Source: Sporocytophaga myxococcoides (lineage in GTDB: Bacteria; Bacteroidota; Bacteroidia; Cytophagales; Cytophagaceae). From it: DNA of 64,000 nt. The stretch lies in contig NZ_BBLT01000003.1 of NCBI RefSeq assembly GCF_000775915.1, positions 248,001-312,000 on the forward strand. The letters run 5' to 3'. The translations under genes and the position numbers were made by a program. Positions within the stretch are counted from its first letter, which is position 1; the number at the start of each line of letters is the position of its first letter. The notes under the pieces were generated by a model. The model did no database searches. It was not told the origin of the DNA and was given only the letters and a program-made list of their open reading frames with translations. This document shows positions 1-8,984 of this stretch, in pieces.

Positions 1-1
1 T

Positions 2-589
2 GGTTATATAGGCTTTAATGCATTGCGTCAAACAGATAATGCTATAGGTATAAATTCTGATGGTACCAATAATGGAGGAGCTATCATTGCAGGAACAATA
101 AAAGGAGGTCTTAATTTTATAACCTTTAAGAGCGGAGCTCATGGGGCGGCTACGGGAATTCAATGGGCATCTACATCACAACTTGCTGGTTCAATAAGAA
201 TGTCAATAAATCCTAATGGTAAAGTATTCATCGGGGATCCTGCGAGTGTATCTAATTACGAGACGTTGAATGAATTCGGTCTTTATGTTAAAGGAGGAGG
301 AGTAAGAGCCGAGAGATTAAAATGTGATCTATCAACAGCAGGATGGGCAGACTATGTTTTTGAGCCAACTTATAAGTTAAAGCCACTAGCAGAAGTAGAG
401 CAATTTATTAAAGAGAACAAACATCTTCCAGAAGTTCCATCAGCAAAGAAAGTAGAAGAAGAGGGTATTGATGTAGCAGAGATGGATGCAATACTATTAA
501 AGAAGATCGAAGAGTTGACTCTTTATATGATTGAGCTTAAGAAAGAGAATGCAGAAATGAAGAAGGAGCTTGAATTGCTTCAGAAATAG
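2..589 (+). CDS. Tail-fibre/endosialidase-like C-terminal domain protein, 5' truncated
   Basis: The reading frame is open to the left window edge, so the true start lies outside; an in-frame TTG at 23 is not a convincing start because coding sequence continues upstream of it. The visible N-terminal part is Gly/Asn/Thr-rich beta-type sequence, like repeats of a fibrous surface protein. It is followed by YVFEPTYKLKPL, then HLPEVPSAKKV, then a C-terminal heptad-like Leu/Glu/Lys coiled coil of about 35 residues. This C-terminal module is common at the end of large Bacteroidota surface or tail-fibre-like proteins, where it resembles an intramolecular chaperone of the endosialidase type. Role inferred: trimerisation or folding of a secreted fibre. 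Substrate and export route are not visible. Confidence 0.75.
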   Translation, partial: GYIGFNALRQTDNAIGINSDGTNNGGAIIAGTIKGGLNFITFKSGAHGAATGIQWASTSQLAGSIRMSINPNGKVFIGDPASVSNYETLNEFGLYVKGGGVRAERLKCDLSTAGWADYVFEPTYKLKPLAEVEQFIKENKHLPEVPSAKKVEEEGIDVAEMDAILLKKIEELTLYMIELKKENAEMKKELELLQK

Positions 590-636
590 TGTTTGTAAAG
601 ACGAACTTTTAATATAAAATATTAAAGAAAAGCACT

Positions 637-2307
637 ATGAAAAATAGATATATATATAATAAACCGTTTTACCTCTTGGTTGCGGTACTTACGTTCCAGA
701 GCTTTCTCTCATTAGGGCAGGTTCAGAATCCATATTGGTATTTTCCTCCATATAAGGTTGATTTTACGACATCAACTCCTACCGTTTCATTGATAGGTAC
801 TGGAGCACTTACTAAAACAGAGGCATCAAACGGAATACACAATACTGCTGGTGACCTGAGTTTTTATATTATGGGAAATGACATTCAAGGCAGGACCGGT
901 CAAACGGGAACTTTGAATTTCAGCCCGTTTCTTAAGGAAGGTTTGATTATTCCTATAATTGGAGAATGTAATAGTTACTATGTCTTGGGGTATGATGTCG
1001 TGCATGGGATTAAGAACGGGATGGATGTTACTCAGTATTTTTTAACCTATTCTAAAATTTCAGTAAATCCCAACGGAACTTGGACTTCAACTCCTGGAGA
1101 TTATATACCAATTGATGATCCTTCTGATGCTTCTTTTGCTGTGTCGCCTTACTGGTATAAGAAGCATGGACACGATAATTATACTTATTATTCTGTTTTA
1201 TTTTTAATGGATGGTTCGACACATGCCATTGACGATTATGATGTTTCTAGTAGTGGAATTACAAAGTCTGATTTTAATTTATCAGATACTAGAGGAGGTA
1301 AAGCTAATGAGTTGGAGGTTACTCGAAATGGAGGAGTAGCATTTGGATTTGAAAATCAACCGATAATTCGTATAGTTAAATCTGAAAACATATATCAGGA
1401 TTATTCAATACCAGGTCTTTTGGATGGAGGATTTTCCGGTATAGAGTTTTCAAGAGATGGTCTTAGTGTTTTTGGCGCTGAAAGAATAACCAATAAGATA
1501 TACAAGTTTAATTTGCTAGACAATTCGGTCTCTGAAGTCGCCGGTTCTTCTGGTCTTGGACTTTCTCAGCTTGAACTTGCATATGATGGTTACATCTATG
1601 CTTCGAATGGAACACAATTGAAAGGATTTGATCCGGAAGCTGCGAGCCCTTCGATTACAAAAACAATTACAGTTCCAAATCCCATATCAGGGGGCATTTA
1701 TACTCTTGTGGACCAGAATGATAGAGTTGATTATTCTAATCCTTTTAATATGCCTGAGTGCCTTGGATGGATAACTCTTTCTGGCCTTAATTCGGCAAAT
1801 CCTATTCCATCAAGCAATCTTTGGAGTGAATATTTTGGTTATCAGAAGATAAAAACTTTGGGGTCTGTAGTAGTTAATACAGGAACCTCAGTTTTATTTG
1901 TAGCCAGTGGTTCAATTGAATTAAACCCTGGCTTTGAAGCCGAATATGGTAGTACTTTTGAAGCATTTGTCGAAGAATGCTGGACTCCAGAAGTTCCTGA
2001 TTGGGTTACTTGTCCTCCAACCAATCGAATAGCAGAGGAATCTTTTGATGTTGCGGTTCCGAGTGGTTTAGTACTTTCGCCAAATCCCACATCAGGAGTT
2101 TTTTCTATTCAGTGTAATTTTGATTTAACCGAAGATGTCTACGGTATGATAAGCAATAGCCGGGGAGAATCAGTTATGACAATCACATCAGGAATGTTCA
2201 ATGGAAATATGCTTAATGTTAATATGGAAGGCTATGCTAAAGGGCTATACTATTTAAATATTAAGAATGGAAATGATCAATATGATAAAAAAGTAGTGAT
2301 CCAATAA
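637..2307 (+). CDS. Secreted protein with T9SS type A C-terminal sorting domain
   Basis: The product is 556 residues. A signal peptide (residues 1-28, ending SLGQ) is followed by a propeller-like region (for example GIEFSRDGLSVFGAE). A beta-stack segment near residues 408-440 contains IELNPGFEAEYGSTFEAFV, typical of the coathanger-type stack often found before T9SS tails. The last 80 residues form a sorting domain: LSPNPTSGVFSIQ, then KGLYYLNIKNG and a basic end KKVVIQ. Families with this layout are exported across the outer membrane by the type IX system and attached to the surface or released. No catalytic motif was recognised, so adhesion or binding is only a guess. It lies 47 nt downstream of the truncated fibre-like gene and ends at a hairpin shared with the convergent GDPD gene. 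Confidence 0.85.
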   Translation: MKNRYIYNKPFYLLVAVLTFQSFLSLGQVQNPYWYFPPYKVDFTTSTPTVSLIGTGALTKTEASNGIHNTAGDLSFYIMGNDIQGRTGQTGTLNFSPFLKEGLIIPIIGECNSYYVLGYDVVHGIKNGMDVTQYFLTYSKISVNPNGTWTSTPGDYIPIDDPSDASFAVSPYWYKKHGHDNYTYYSVLFLMDGSTHAIDDYDVSSSGITKSDFNLSDTRGGKANELEVTRNGGVAFGFENQPIIRIVKSENIYQDYSIPGLLDGGFSGIEFSRDGLSVFGAERITNKIYKFNLLDNSVSEVAGSSGLGLSQLELAYDGYIYASNGTQLKGFDPEAASPSITKTITVPNPISGGIYTLVDQNDRVDYSNPFNMPECLGWITLSGLNSANPIPSSNLWSEYFGYQKIKTLGSVVVNTGTSVLFVASGSIELNPGFEAEYGSTFEAFVEECWTPEVPDWVTCPPTNRIAEESFDVAVPSGLVLSPNPTSGVFSIQCNFDLTEDVYGMISNSRGESVMTITSGMFNGNMLNVNMEGYAKGLYYLNIKNGNDQYDKKVVIQ

Positions 2308-2338
2308 TTTTCGTCAAATTAAATCTTTGAATTTTTCT

Positions 2339-2371
2339 TATAGGGTTGTTCTTAAGCCAGACAACCCTATA
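2339..2371. terminator. Hairpin between convergent genes
   Basis: A perfect 11-bp inverted repeat (TATAGGGTTGT / ACAACCCTATA) with an 11-nt loop sits between two convergent genes. The flanks are A/T-rich but have no long T run, so it may work in both directions as a weak terminator. Confidence 0.55.
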
Positions 2372-2413
2372 GGTTTAATGCGAGATGAAAACTTTCAATG
2401 TTCTTTTATTAAA

Positions 2414-3244
2414 TTAATTTTTTATCACCTTATACCTATCCACATAATCCGATATCAACCCATCAACCCCCATCTCCATCAGCTTTTTCATTTCAGCAAC
2501 TTCATTCACAGTCCACGGAATAACCTTCATATTATTCTCCTTTGCAAACTTCATCAATTCATGATCTACCAATATATATTCGGGGCTGTAAATAGCAGGA
2601 ATAAAGCCAAGCATTGAAAGATTTTCCTGAAAGCTTAAAGTGTTTTCAACAAGAAAGGATAAGGTTATATCAGGGCGAGTTCTATGAAGATATTGAAGAG
2701 GACGCAGATCAAAGCACTGCACGATTGTTCTGTTCAGAATATGTTTCTTCTGAAGAACTTCTATCAGAAGATCAGTAAACTCTTCATATGGTGGGTGAAA
2801 GGTATTGTCTCCTTCTATGGTAGATTTGATCTCTATGTTATAGAATAACTTCGGATGATTCAGTGATGAAGCATATGTTTCTGCTGCATCAATTACATCT
2901 TCCAGTAGCGGTTTGTATACAGGCATTTTTACCTGTTTGGGAAATCTTGGATGTACTTTGCTTCCGCAGTCAAAAGTTTTGATTTCCTCATAAGTCATTG
3001 CAAATAACTTATAATTCCTTTCTTCTTCCTCTTTAATTTCTGATCCGTCAGGCTTAAGACAAAATTCGTGAGAGAAGAAAGGATCATGTGACACCACAAC
3101 TTTTTGATCCTTGCTGATCACTACATCCATTTCCAATGTCGTTACACCCAGTTCTATTGCTTTTAAAAATCCGGGAGTAGAATTCTCAGGCATCAGCCCT
3201 CTGCAGCCTCTGTGTCCTTCAAAATCAAAAAAGTCGAATTTCAT
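2414..3244 (-). CDS. Glycerophosphodiester phosphodiesterase family protein
   Basis: This enzyme hydrolyses glycerophosphodiesters to an alcohol and glycerol 3-phosphate. The GDPD signature is complete: GHRGCRGLMPENS near residues 10-22 (catalytic His and the Glu of PENS), the metal-binding LEMDVV and the second catalytic His in VVSHDP. The C-terminal barrel strands include VIPWTVNE and GVDGLISDYVD, which are characteristic. Length (276 aa) is normal. No signal peptide is visible, so it is probably cytoplasmic. It starts 10 nt after the MscS gene on the same strand, so the two are likely co-transcribed, linking phospholipid turnover with a membrane channel. The exact substrate is not determined by the sequence. 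Confidence 0.92.
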   Translation of the reverse strand: MKFDFFDFEGHRGCRGLMPENSTPGFLKAIELGVTTLEMDVVISKDQKVVVSHDPFFSHEFCLKPDGSEIKEEEERNYKLFAMTYEEIKTFDCGSKVHPRFPKQVKMPVYKPLLEDVIDAAETYASSLNHPKLFYNIEIKSTIEGDNTFHPPYEEFTDLLIEVLQKKHILNRTIVQCFDLRPLQYLHRTRPDITLSFLVENTLSFQENLSMLGFIPAIYSPEYILVDHELMKFAKENNMKVIPWTVNEVAEMKKLMEMGVDGLISDYVDRYKVIKN

Positions 3245-3254
3245 TAGATGACGA

Positions 3255-4202
3255 TTACAGGTTAGATTTTTCCAGTTTTAATACAGGAGCTTGATTGATG
3301 GAAGCTAAGAATTCCTCACGAACTCTTGCTGTTAACGGTATGGCGATATCGTTTTCTTTAAAAGCCTTTTGTATATCTATTATAGCATTATGTTTTACAA
3401 GAAATACATTTTTGTGCTCTGCAAGATTCACCCAAAGTTTGAGGATAAGATTAATAGAGGTTTCGTTTAAGGTGTCAAAATATACTTCAACATTTTTGTT
3501 GGGATCTCTTCCAGTTACCTTTTCGAGAGTGGCTTGTGCCAGATTGGCGACTTTCTCCAGATCTTCGTTGTAGGATATTCCTATAGTAAATTCAATTCTT
3601 CTTTCACCGAAGGTATGAAAGTTCTTTATTGGTTTCTGAAGGACATCTTTGGAGGGAATAATGACTTCTTGTCCATCAAATGTTTTTAGGTGGATTGCCC
3701 GGATGTCAATTGCTGAAACAGTACCTATAAAGTTATTAGTTTCAATGTGGTCCCCAACTTTAAAAGGTTTTTTCACAGCGATTATAAATCCTGATATAAG
3801 ATTCGTTGCAAGATCCTGAAAAGCAAAGCTGAGGGCCAGACCAATGATACCGGCACCAGCAAGGAGGGAGGTAACTGTTTTCTCAAGTTGAAGAATGCCG
3901 AGACAGAAAAATACTCCTACCAGGATAATGATTACAGCTACAATTCTTGTAAGTATTATAATGATGTCTTCTGAAATGCTGGTCCTTAAAAGTATCCTGT
4001 GTAATACCTTTTTGACAAACTTTGCTATAAGGCTAAAGGTTATGAAGATAAGAATTGCTGTGATAAAATTTGGAATCATCAGTGCAAAAGCCCGAACCCA
4101 CGACAACAATTTCTTAAAAATCATTTCATAAGCCTCGGCATAAAGGCTAATATCCAATATAATATCTCTCATTTCTTTGCTTAGGATGGTTTGACCGACC
4201 AT
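3255..4202 (-). CDS. MscS-family mechanosensitive ion channel
   Basis: The protein is a small-conductance mechanosensitive channel in the inner membrane that releases solutes on osmotic downshock. The ATG at 4202 (315 aa) is preferred over a TTG 36 nt upstream; an ATG at 4172 is also possible. Three membrane spans are visible, the third being Gly/Ala-rich (LLAGAGIIGLALSFAFQ), as expected for the pore-lining helix. It leads into DLATNLISGF and the beta domain PFKVGDHI...GTVSAID with VIIPSKDV. A C-terminal alpha/beta domain follows (RRIEFTIGISY). The gene overlaps nothing and is followed within 10 nt by the GDPD gene. Length matches short MscS homologues. Confidence 0.92.
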   Translation of the reverse strand: MVGQTILSKEMRDIILDISLYAEAYEMIFKKLLSWVRAFALMIPNFITAILIFITFSLIAKFVKKVLHRILLRTSISEDIIIILTRIVAVIIILVGVFFCLGILQLEKTVTSLLAGAGIIGLALSFAFQDLATNLISGFIIAVKKPFKVGDHIETNNFIGTVSAIDIRAIHLKTFDGQEVIIPSKDVLQKPIKNFHTFGERRIEFTIGISYNEDLEKVANLAQATLEKVTGRDPNKNVEVYFDTLNETSINLILKLWVNLAEHKNVFLVKHNAIIDIQKAFKENDIAIPLTARVREEFLASINQAPVLKLEKSNL

Positions 4203-4342
4203 TAAAATTACTGATTTTAAAGACAACAAAAAAAACAAAATTTTATTCGAAAAAATTCAATTGGCTACTAGTTCTTTCCCTTATTCATAGGGAATTCAGA
4301 ACTTTGGATTTTTGTTTTATAGTAGAATAAAATTTATGTGTT

Positions 4343-4558
4343 ATGGCAGAAAAAGGCAAATCCACTAACAAATCGTTGATATCCAAATATGGCTCTAGTA
4401 AAAGTGTCTGGAAGGGTGCAGGAATTGCGGCTTTTCTGGGTGTTTTTGGTTATAGCGCAAAATATTTTCCTTATTTGGGTGAAACGAGCAAGATAAAAGA
4501 GCTGGCAAAAGAAGACCAGCTGATGTATGATAAGGAACGGGCTGATCTGGAATCCTAA
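4343..4558 (+). CDS. Small single-pass membrane protein, unknown function
   Basis: A 71-residue protein begins at ATG 4343 with a basic N-terminus (MAEKGKSTNK), one hydrophobic segment around residues 24-45 (GAGIAAFLGVFGYSAKYFPYL) and a charged C-terminal tail. This suggests a small inner-membrane protein with a Lys-rich cytoplasmic start. I do not recognise the family. It lies 48 nt before the acidic secreted protein on the same strand, so they may share a transcript. A weak 6-bp hairpin (GAGGAA/TTCCTC) sits right after its stop. Confidence 0.6.
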   Translation: MAEKGKSTNKSLISKYGSSKSVWKGAGIAAFLGVFGYSAKYFPYLGETSKIKELAKEDQLMYDKERADLES

Positions 4559-4615
4559 GGAGGAACTTATAAAATTCCTCACGGGTTAGGAATGAGATAA
4601 CTAAAATTGATGCTG

Positions 4616-5236
4616 ATGAAATATCTGTTGGGATTAATTATTGTATTGGGGTTGGGATTTAATTCCTTTGCTCAGACACCGCAGGATGAACAAAATGAGG
4701 ATTCCTTCATTTGTTATCAGGTGGATGAGAATTCTATTAGTTGTTATTCTGATTATGACCCTGCTTTCGATGAAACGTTTCAGCAGGGTGTTACTCCTGA
4801 GGGTGACATTTATTCCATGGAAGAAAACATAATCGAATCTCCCGGGCAGGAAGAGAATGCTTCTGAAGAATTTTATCGAATTGAGCCTCTGGAGTTGGAA
4901 GGTACACCTCAATGCGAGGCAAATGAAAAAGAAGAGGCTAAGGCATATAACAGGCCCGAAAATTATGAAGATAAGTCAAATGAAGATATTTCTCAGATAG
5001 GCGATCAGGAACGAGGTGAAAATACAGTGAATTCTGAGATATGTAGTCAGTTAGAAAGGTCTGATGGTAAATCTTTCGGTGAACCGTATGATTTTGAAAA
5101 GGCACAATGTTACTGTCCTGACATGGAAACCACCACTGAAGGAGATTATAAATTCGGTAATCCTGATGAGGAAATTAACCCCGAAGATGTTCATATAGAG
5201 ACAAATGTTTCTACAGATGAAGGAGGAATATATTAA
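4616..5236 (+). CDS. Acidic secreted protein, unknown function
   Basis: The ATG at 4616 gives 206 residues with a clear signal peptide (MKYLLGLIIVLGLGFNSFAQ) and cleavage after FAQ. An ATG at 4610 and a TTG at 4607 are alternative starts. The mature chain is very acidic and low in complexity, rich in Glu, Asp, Asn, Gln and Ser, with five scattered Cys (for example CYCPDM near the C-terminus). No T9SS tail, lipobox or known domain is seen. It resembles in style, not clearly in alignment, the acidic secreted protein at 42943-43677. Periplasmic or extracellular location is inferred. A strong terminator follows. Confidence 0.65.
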   Translation: MKYLLGLIIVLGLGFNSFAQTPQDEQNEDSFICYQVDENSISCYSDYDPAFDETFQQGVTPEGDIYSMEENIIESPGQEENASEEFYRIEPLELEGTPQCEANEKEEAKAYNRPENYEDKSNEDISQIGDQERGENTVNSEICSQLERSDGKSFGEPYDFEKAQCYCPDMETTTEGDYKFGNPDEEINPEDVHIETNVSTDEGGIY

Positions 5237-5269
5237 TAGTTTCCAAAAAATACTATGTTGTAAATTTTG

Positions 5270-5300
5270 AAAAGGAGAGGCTGCAACCTTTCCTTTTTTG
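5270..5300 (+). terminator. Rho-independent terminator
   Basis: An 11-bp stem AAAAGGAGAGG / CCTTTCCTTTT with one G-U pair, a 6-nt loop and a T tail lies 33 nt after the acidic secreted protein gene. Confidence 0.8.
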
Positions 5301-5352
5301 TATTTTTTCTGTTGAAAAAAGTCATAGGCCAATTAGAAATATTGTTAATCAC

Positions 5353-5383
5353 TTAAACCAATTTCTTTTAAACCAATTTCTTT
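5353..5383. repeat. Two tandem copies of a 15-bp unit
   Basis: The unit TTAAACCAATTTCTT occurs twice back to back, about 90-120 nt before the helicase start. It is probably a local slippage duplication; a role in expression is unproven. Confidence 0.7.
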
Positions 5384-5470
5384 ATTTGTATTGATGAAAC
5401 CGATTGGACAATTATAAATTTTTTTAATGTTTAATTCCGGTTTAAAGATGGATATGGCTTAGATTTGTAT

Positions 5471-8400
5471 ATGGCCAGTCAATTCGATCAATCTTTTCAG
5501 GATGAACTTTCTAAATTAAACGAGGCTCAGAAAAGTGCGGTAGAGCATCTCGAAGGACCTGTTCTGGTAATTGCCGGACCTGGTACAGGGAAGACTCAGA
5601 TTCTTTCCGCAAGAATCGGATATATCCTCAGTTCTGCTGATACACAGGCTCGTCCTCACAATATTCTTTGCCTTACATATACTGACGCCGGTACAATTGC
5701 TATGCGCAAAAGGCTTCTGAAATTCATTGGCCCGGAGGCATATAAAGTACACATTCATACCTTTCATTCTTTTTGTAACCAGGTAATTCAGGAAAATCTG
5801 GATTATTTTGGTTTTAGGGATTTACAGCCTATTACTGAACTTGAGTCCATTCTGTTATTCAAAGAACTTATTGATGATCTTGGCCCAAAGAATCCGTTAA
5901 AGCGTTATACAGGTGATGCTTATTATGAGGTAAGAAGACTTCAGGTTTTGTTTAACCTGATGAAGAAGGAAAACTGGACTCCTGAACTGATCGAGGAAAA
6001 AATCAAAGAATATCTGGACAGCCTTCCTTTCAGGGAAGATTTTATATACAAGCGCGCAAATGCTAAACAAGGGATTAAAGCCGGAGATTTAAAGAAAGAT
6101 AAGATCAGGGAAGAAGAAGCAAAACTGGAATTGTTAAGAGCTGCTTGTCAGGAATTTCCCAAATTTGAAAGCATGATGCGTAAGAAGCGTCGATATGACT
6201 ATAACGACATGATTCTTTGGGTTTTAGAGGCTTTTAGGAAGAATGAAGAAATACTTCGCCGTTATCAGGAGCAATATTTGTATTTCCTTGTAGATGAATA
6301 TCAGGATACAAATGGCGCACAAAATGAAATTCTTAATATTCTTACAGGATATTGGGACAAGCCGAACATATTTGCTGTTGGGGATGATGATCAGTCTATA
6401 TATAGATTTCAGGGCGCAAGTGTAAAGAATATTATAGACTTTTATGATCGCTTTAAAGAAGATGTCAAAACAATAGTCCTTACTGAAAACTACAGATCAT
6501 CTCAGAATATTCTTAACTCATCTGCTGGGCTTATCAATTTCAATGAGGAAAGGCTGGTGCGGAAGATTAACGGATTGAGTAAGGATCTTTTTGCTAAAGG
6601 ATCTTTTGCGAACTCTGAAGTAGAAGTTAATATCCTTGAATATTATAATGTGATTCATGAAGAGTCAGACATTCTGAATCAATTGATAAAGCTGTATGAA
6701 GAAGGTGAAGATCTTAGTGAAGTGGCAGTAATTTATCGAAGTCACAAAATAGTGGATAACCTTGTACGCATGCTGGAGACAAGGAATATACCATTAAACG
6801 TGCGACAGCAGACCAATATACTGACACTCCCGTTTGTAGAATCATTGATTTCTCTTCTTACTTATTTGTCAGAAGAATATGCAAAACCTCATTCCGCAGA
6901 ATTCCTTCTGTATGAGATCATGCATTACAATTTTTTCTCTATCAATGCAAGAGATATAGCTCGTATTGCACGCAAATGTTATGAGAGTAAAGAATCGTGG
7001 AGAGAGGTAATCAGTAGCAGAGAAAAACTTTTTATGCTGAATTTGGAGTCTGCCAGACATATTTCTGCTCTTGAAGAAAATTTGTCCTACTGGATAAAAG
7101 AAATTCCCAATATTACTTTACAGACTCTTTTTGAGAAGATCATTATCAAAGGAGGTATCATGAGTTATATCATGAATAGTTCTGATAAGATTTGGTTGAT
7201 GCAGGTTGTTAATACATTTTTTGATTTTATAAAAGATGAAACGGCAAAGAATCCTTCTCTTGACTTACCTTCCTTTCTAAGTCTTCTGAAAGAAATGAAG
7301 GAAAACGGAATTTCCCTTACTGTCAACAAAGTTATACAGGCTGAAAAGGGTATTAACTTTGTAACTGCTCATTCTTCAAAAGGGCTGGAGTTCAGACACG
7401 TATTTCTAATTTCATGTACCTCCTCTAATTGGGAAAAGCAAAGAGCCAAATCTCAGACATACAAAATCCCTGATACACTTACAGAAGCAGATACGGAAGA
7501 TAAGACAGAAGAGGAGAGACGACTTTTTTATGTTGCCATGACAAGAGCAAAGGAATATCTTTATATTTCTTATGCCGCTCGTGACAATGCAGGCAAGGAG
7601 CTTGAAATGTCCAGATTTGTTGCAGAGGTTCTGGAGTCTGAGGTTATAAATGTGAAGCATCCGGAGCTCAATGAGAAGTCAATCTCAGATTATCAGTTCT
7701 CCCTTCTTGCAAGCGAAAGACCCGCAGAGCTCAGTCTTTCCGATATTGAGTTTATGAAAGACTCTTTGAAAAACTACAAAATGAGTGTTACTCATTTGAA
7801 TAAGTTTTTGTCCTGTCCTCTTTCATTTTATTTTGAGAATGTTTTAAGAGTTCCATCGGCAAGGAGTGAAAGTATGGGATTTGGAAATGCGATGCACAGT
7901 GCCCTTTATATGTTGTTTTCAAAGATGAGCAAGTCCGGAAATAATGAATTCCCGACAGCAGATGAGTTTTATTCCTTCTTTTGTGTGGGAATGTACAACC
8001 ACAGATCTCATTTTACAGACAAAGAGTATGAGCGCAGACTGGAATTTGGGAAGGAGCTTTTATATGATTATTATGCTAAATATGTTAGTCAATGGAATAG
8101 AATAGTAGCTGTGGAGCATAGAATTAATAATGCTGAAGTTAGCGGAGTTCCTATTACCGGAGCGCTTGATAAAATTGAATTTGATGGTAAGAAAGTAAAT
8201 GTGGTAGACTACAAGACAGGCAATCCTGAAAATGGCAAAAAGAAATTAAACAGACCATCAGAAAAAGATCCTAATGGAGGAGACTATTGGAGACAAATTG
8301 TTTTTTACAGAATTCTGCTCGACAGTGATAAATCCAAAAACTATGAAATGCTTTCCGGTGAAATAGATTTCCTTCAGAAGGATAGTAAAAAGGAGTTTAT

Positions 8401-8584
8401 AAAGGAAAAGCTTTTTGTCCTCCCTGAAGATATTGAAATAGTTAAAGGTCAGATAAAAAGTACCTATGATAAAATTATGAATCTCGAATTTACGCAAGGT
8501 TGTAATAAAGATGAATGCTATTGGTGCAATTTTGTAAAGCATCATTACAGAACTGAAATTCCGGATTCAGCAATGGACGAATAA
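5471..8584 (+). CDS. UvrD/RecB-type DNA helicase fused to PD-(D/E)XK nuclease
   Basis: The ATG at 5471 gives 1037 residues; a TTG two codons earlier is less likely. Superfamily 1A helicase motifs appear in order: Q-motif around Gln20, Walker A GPGTGKT (36-42), motif II VDEYQDTN (about 274-281), motif III GDDDQSIYRFQGA (about 304), TENYRS, HSSKGLEF, and motif VI RRLFYVAMTRAK (about 683). The C-terminal nuclease shows ALDKIEF and VVDYKTG (near 898 and 913). One Cys near 782 (LSCPLSFYF) plus CNKDECYWC near 1010-1017 match the split Cys pattern of AddB/RecB-type iron-sulfur nucleases. It probably unwinds and trims DNA ends in recombinational repair. It is monocistronic here, with no AddA/AddB partner nearby. 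Confidence 0.93.
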   Translation: MASQFDQSFQDELSKLNEAQKSAVEHLEGPVLVIAGPGTGKTQILSARIGYILSSADTQARPHNILCLTYTDAGTIAMRKRLLKFIGPEAYKVHIHTFHSFCNQVIQENLDYFGFRDLQPITELESILLFKELIDDLGPKNPLKRYTGDAYYEVRRLQVLFNLMKKENWTPELIEEKIKEYLDSLPFREDFIYKRANAKQGIKAGDLKKDKIREEEAKLELLRAACQEFPKFESMMRKKRRYDYNDMILWVLEAFRKNEEILRRYQEQYLYFLVDEYQDTNGAQNEILNILTGYWDKPNIFAVGDDDQSIYRFQGASVKNIIDFYDRFKEDVKTIVLTENYRSSQNILNSSAGLINFNEERLVRKINGLSKDLFAKGSFANSEVEVNILEYYNVIHEESDILNQLIKLYEEGEDLSEVAVIYRSHKIVDNLVRMLETRNIPLNVRQQTNILTLPFVESLISLLTYLSEEYAKPHSAEFLLYEIMHYNFFSINARDIARIARKCYESKESWREVISSREKLFMLNLESARHISALEENLSYWIKEIPNITLQTLFEKIIIKGGIMSYIMNSSDKIWLMQVVNTFFDFIKDETAKNPSLDLPSFLSLLKEMKENGISLTVNKVIQAEKGINFVTAHSSKGLEFRHVFLISCTSSNWEKQRAKSQTYKIPDTLTEADTEDKTEEERRLFYVAMTRAKEYLYISYAARDNAGKELEMSRFVAEVLESEVINVKHPELNEKSISDYQFSLLASERPAELSLSDIEFMKDSLKNYKMSVTHLNKFLSCPLSFYFENVLRVPSARSESMGFGNAMHSALYMLFSKMSKSGNNEFPTADEFYSFFCVGMYNHRSHFTDKEYERRLEFGKELLYDYYAKYVSQWNRIVAVEHRINNAEVSGVPITGALDKIEFDGKKVNVVDYKTGNPENGKKKLNRPSEKDPNGGDYWRQIVFYRILLDSDKSKNYEMLSGEIDFLQKDSKKEFIKEKLFVLPEDIEIVKGQIKSTYDKIMNLEFTQGCNKDECYWCNFVKHHYRTEIPDSAMDE

Positions 8585-8984
8585 ACAATATTTTTATTCT
8601 TGAGTTTTTAAATAGGAAAGGTCTCTTAAAATGCTCCTAACAAATATTTCTTGTACTTTTAAGTGAATTTTCTTTTCATTTCGAGGTTAATAAGTGACTT
8701 TCTGGTTGGAGGGAGTATTAAGGGTATGGAATTGTGGGTTTCTTATGGATAATTTATTGAAAAGTCCCTTTCAAAGGAGTCAGGAGATGTGACGTGAATT
8801 TATTATCTTTAAAATCCAGAATTGAATAATAGGCTTATTCCAAGAGCAAATAGTCTTGTTCAGAGCAAATTACTTGGGGTATTCTAAACCGGATTTTTTT
8901 TTTAGCGTAAAAGGAATAGGTTAAATACAGGGTGTTTTTTATAATTATCTTATAATTAGTATATTAGGCTTTTTAAATCCTCCT
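8585..8984. other. Intergenic region, no gene seen
   Basis: This 400-bp A/T-rich gap holds no convincing gene or RNA. Near its end (about 8940-8960) the 9-mer TTATAATTA is repeated 11 bp apart, which may be part of the promoter of the downstream beta-propeller gene. No clear terminator was found for the helicase gene. Confidence 0.5.

Noticed and set aside
2327-2617. A 96-codon plus-strand frame opposite the GDPD gene
   Set aside because: It overlaps a well-supported gene on the minus strand and has no recognisable domain.
5460-5467. TAGATTTG, an exact match to the -7 element, directly before the helicase gene
   Set aside because: Transcription would begin at or after the ATG at 5471, which would leave no leader, and no TTG was found at the right distance upstream.
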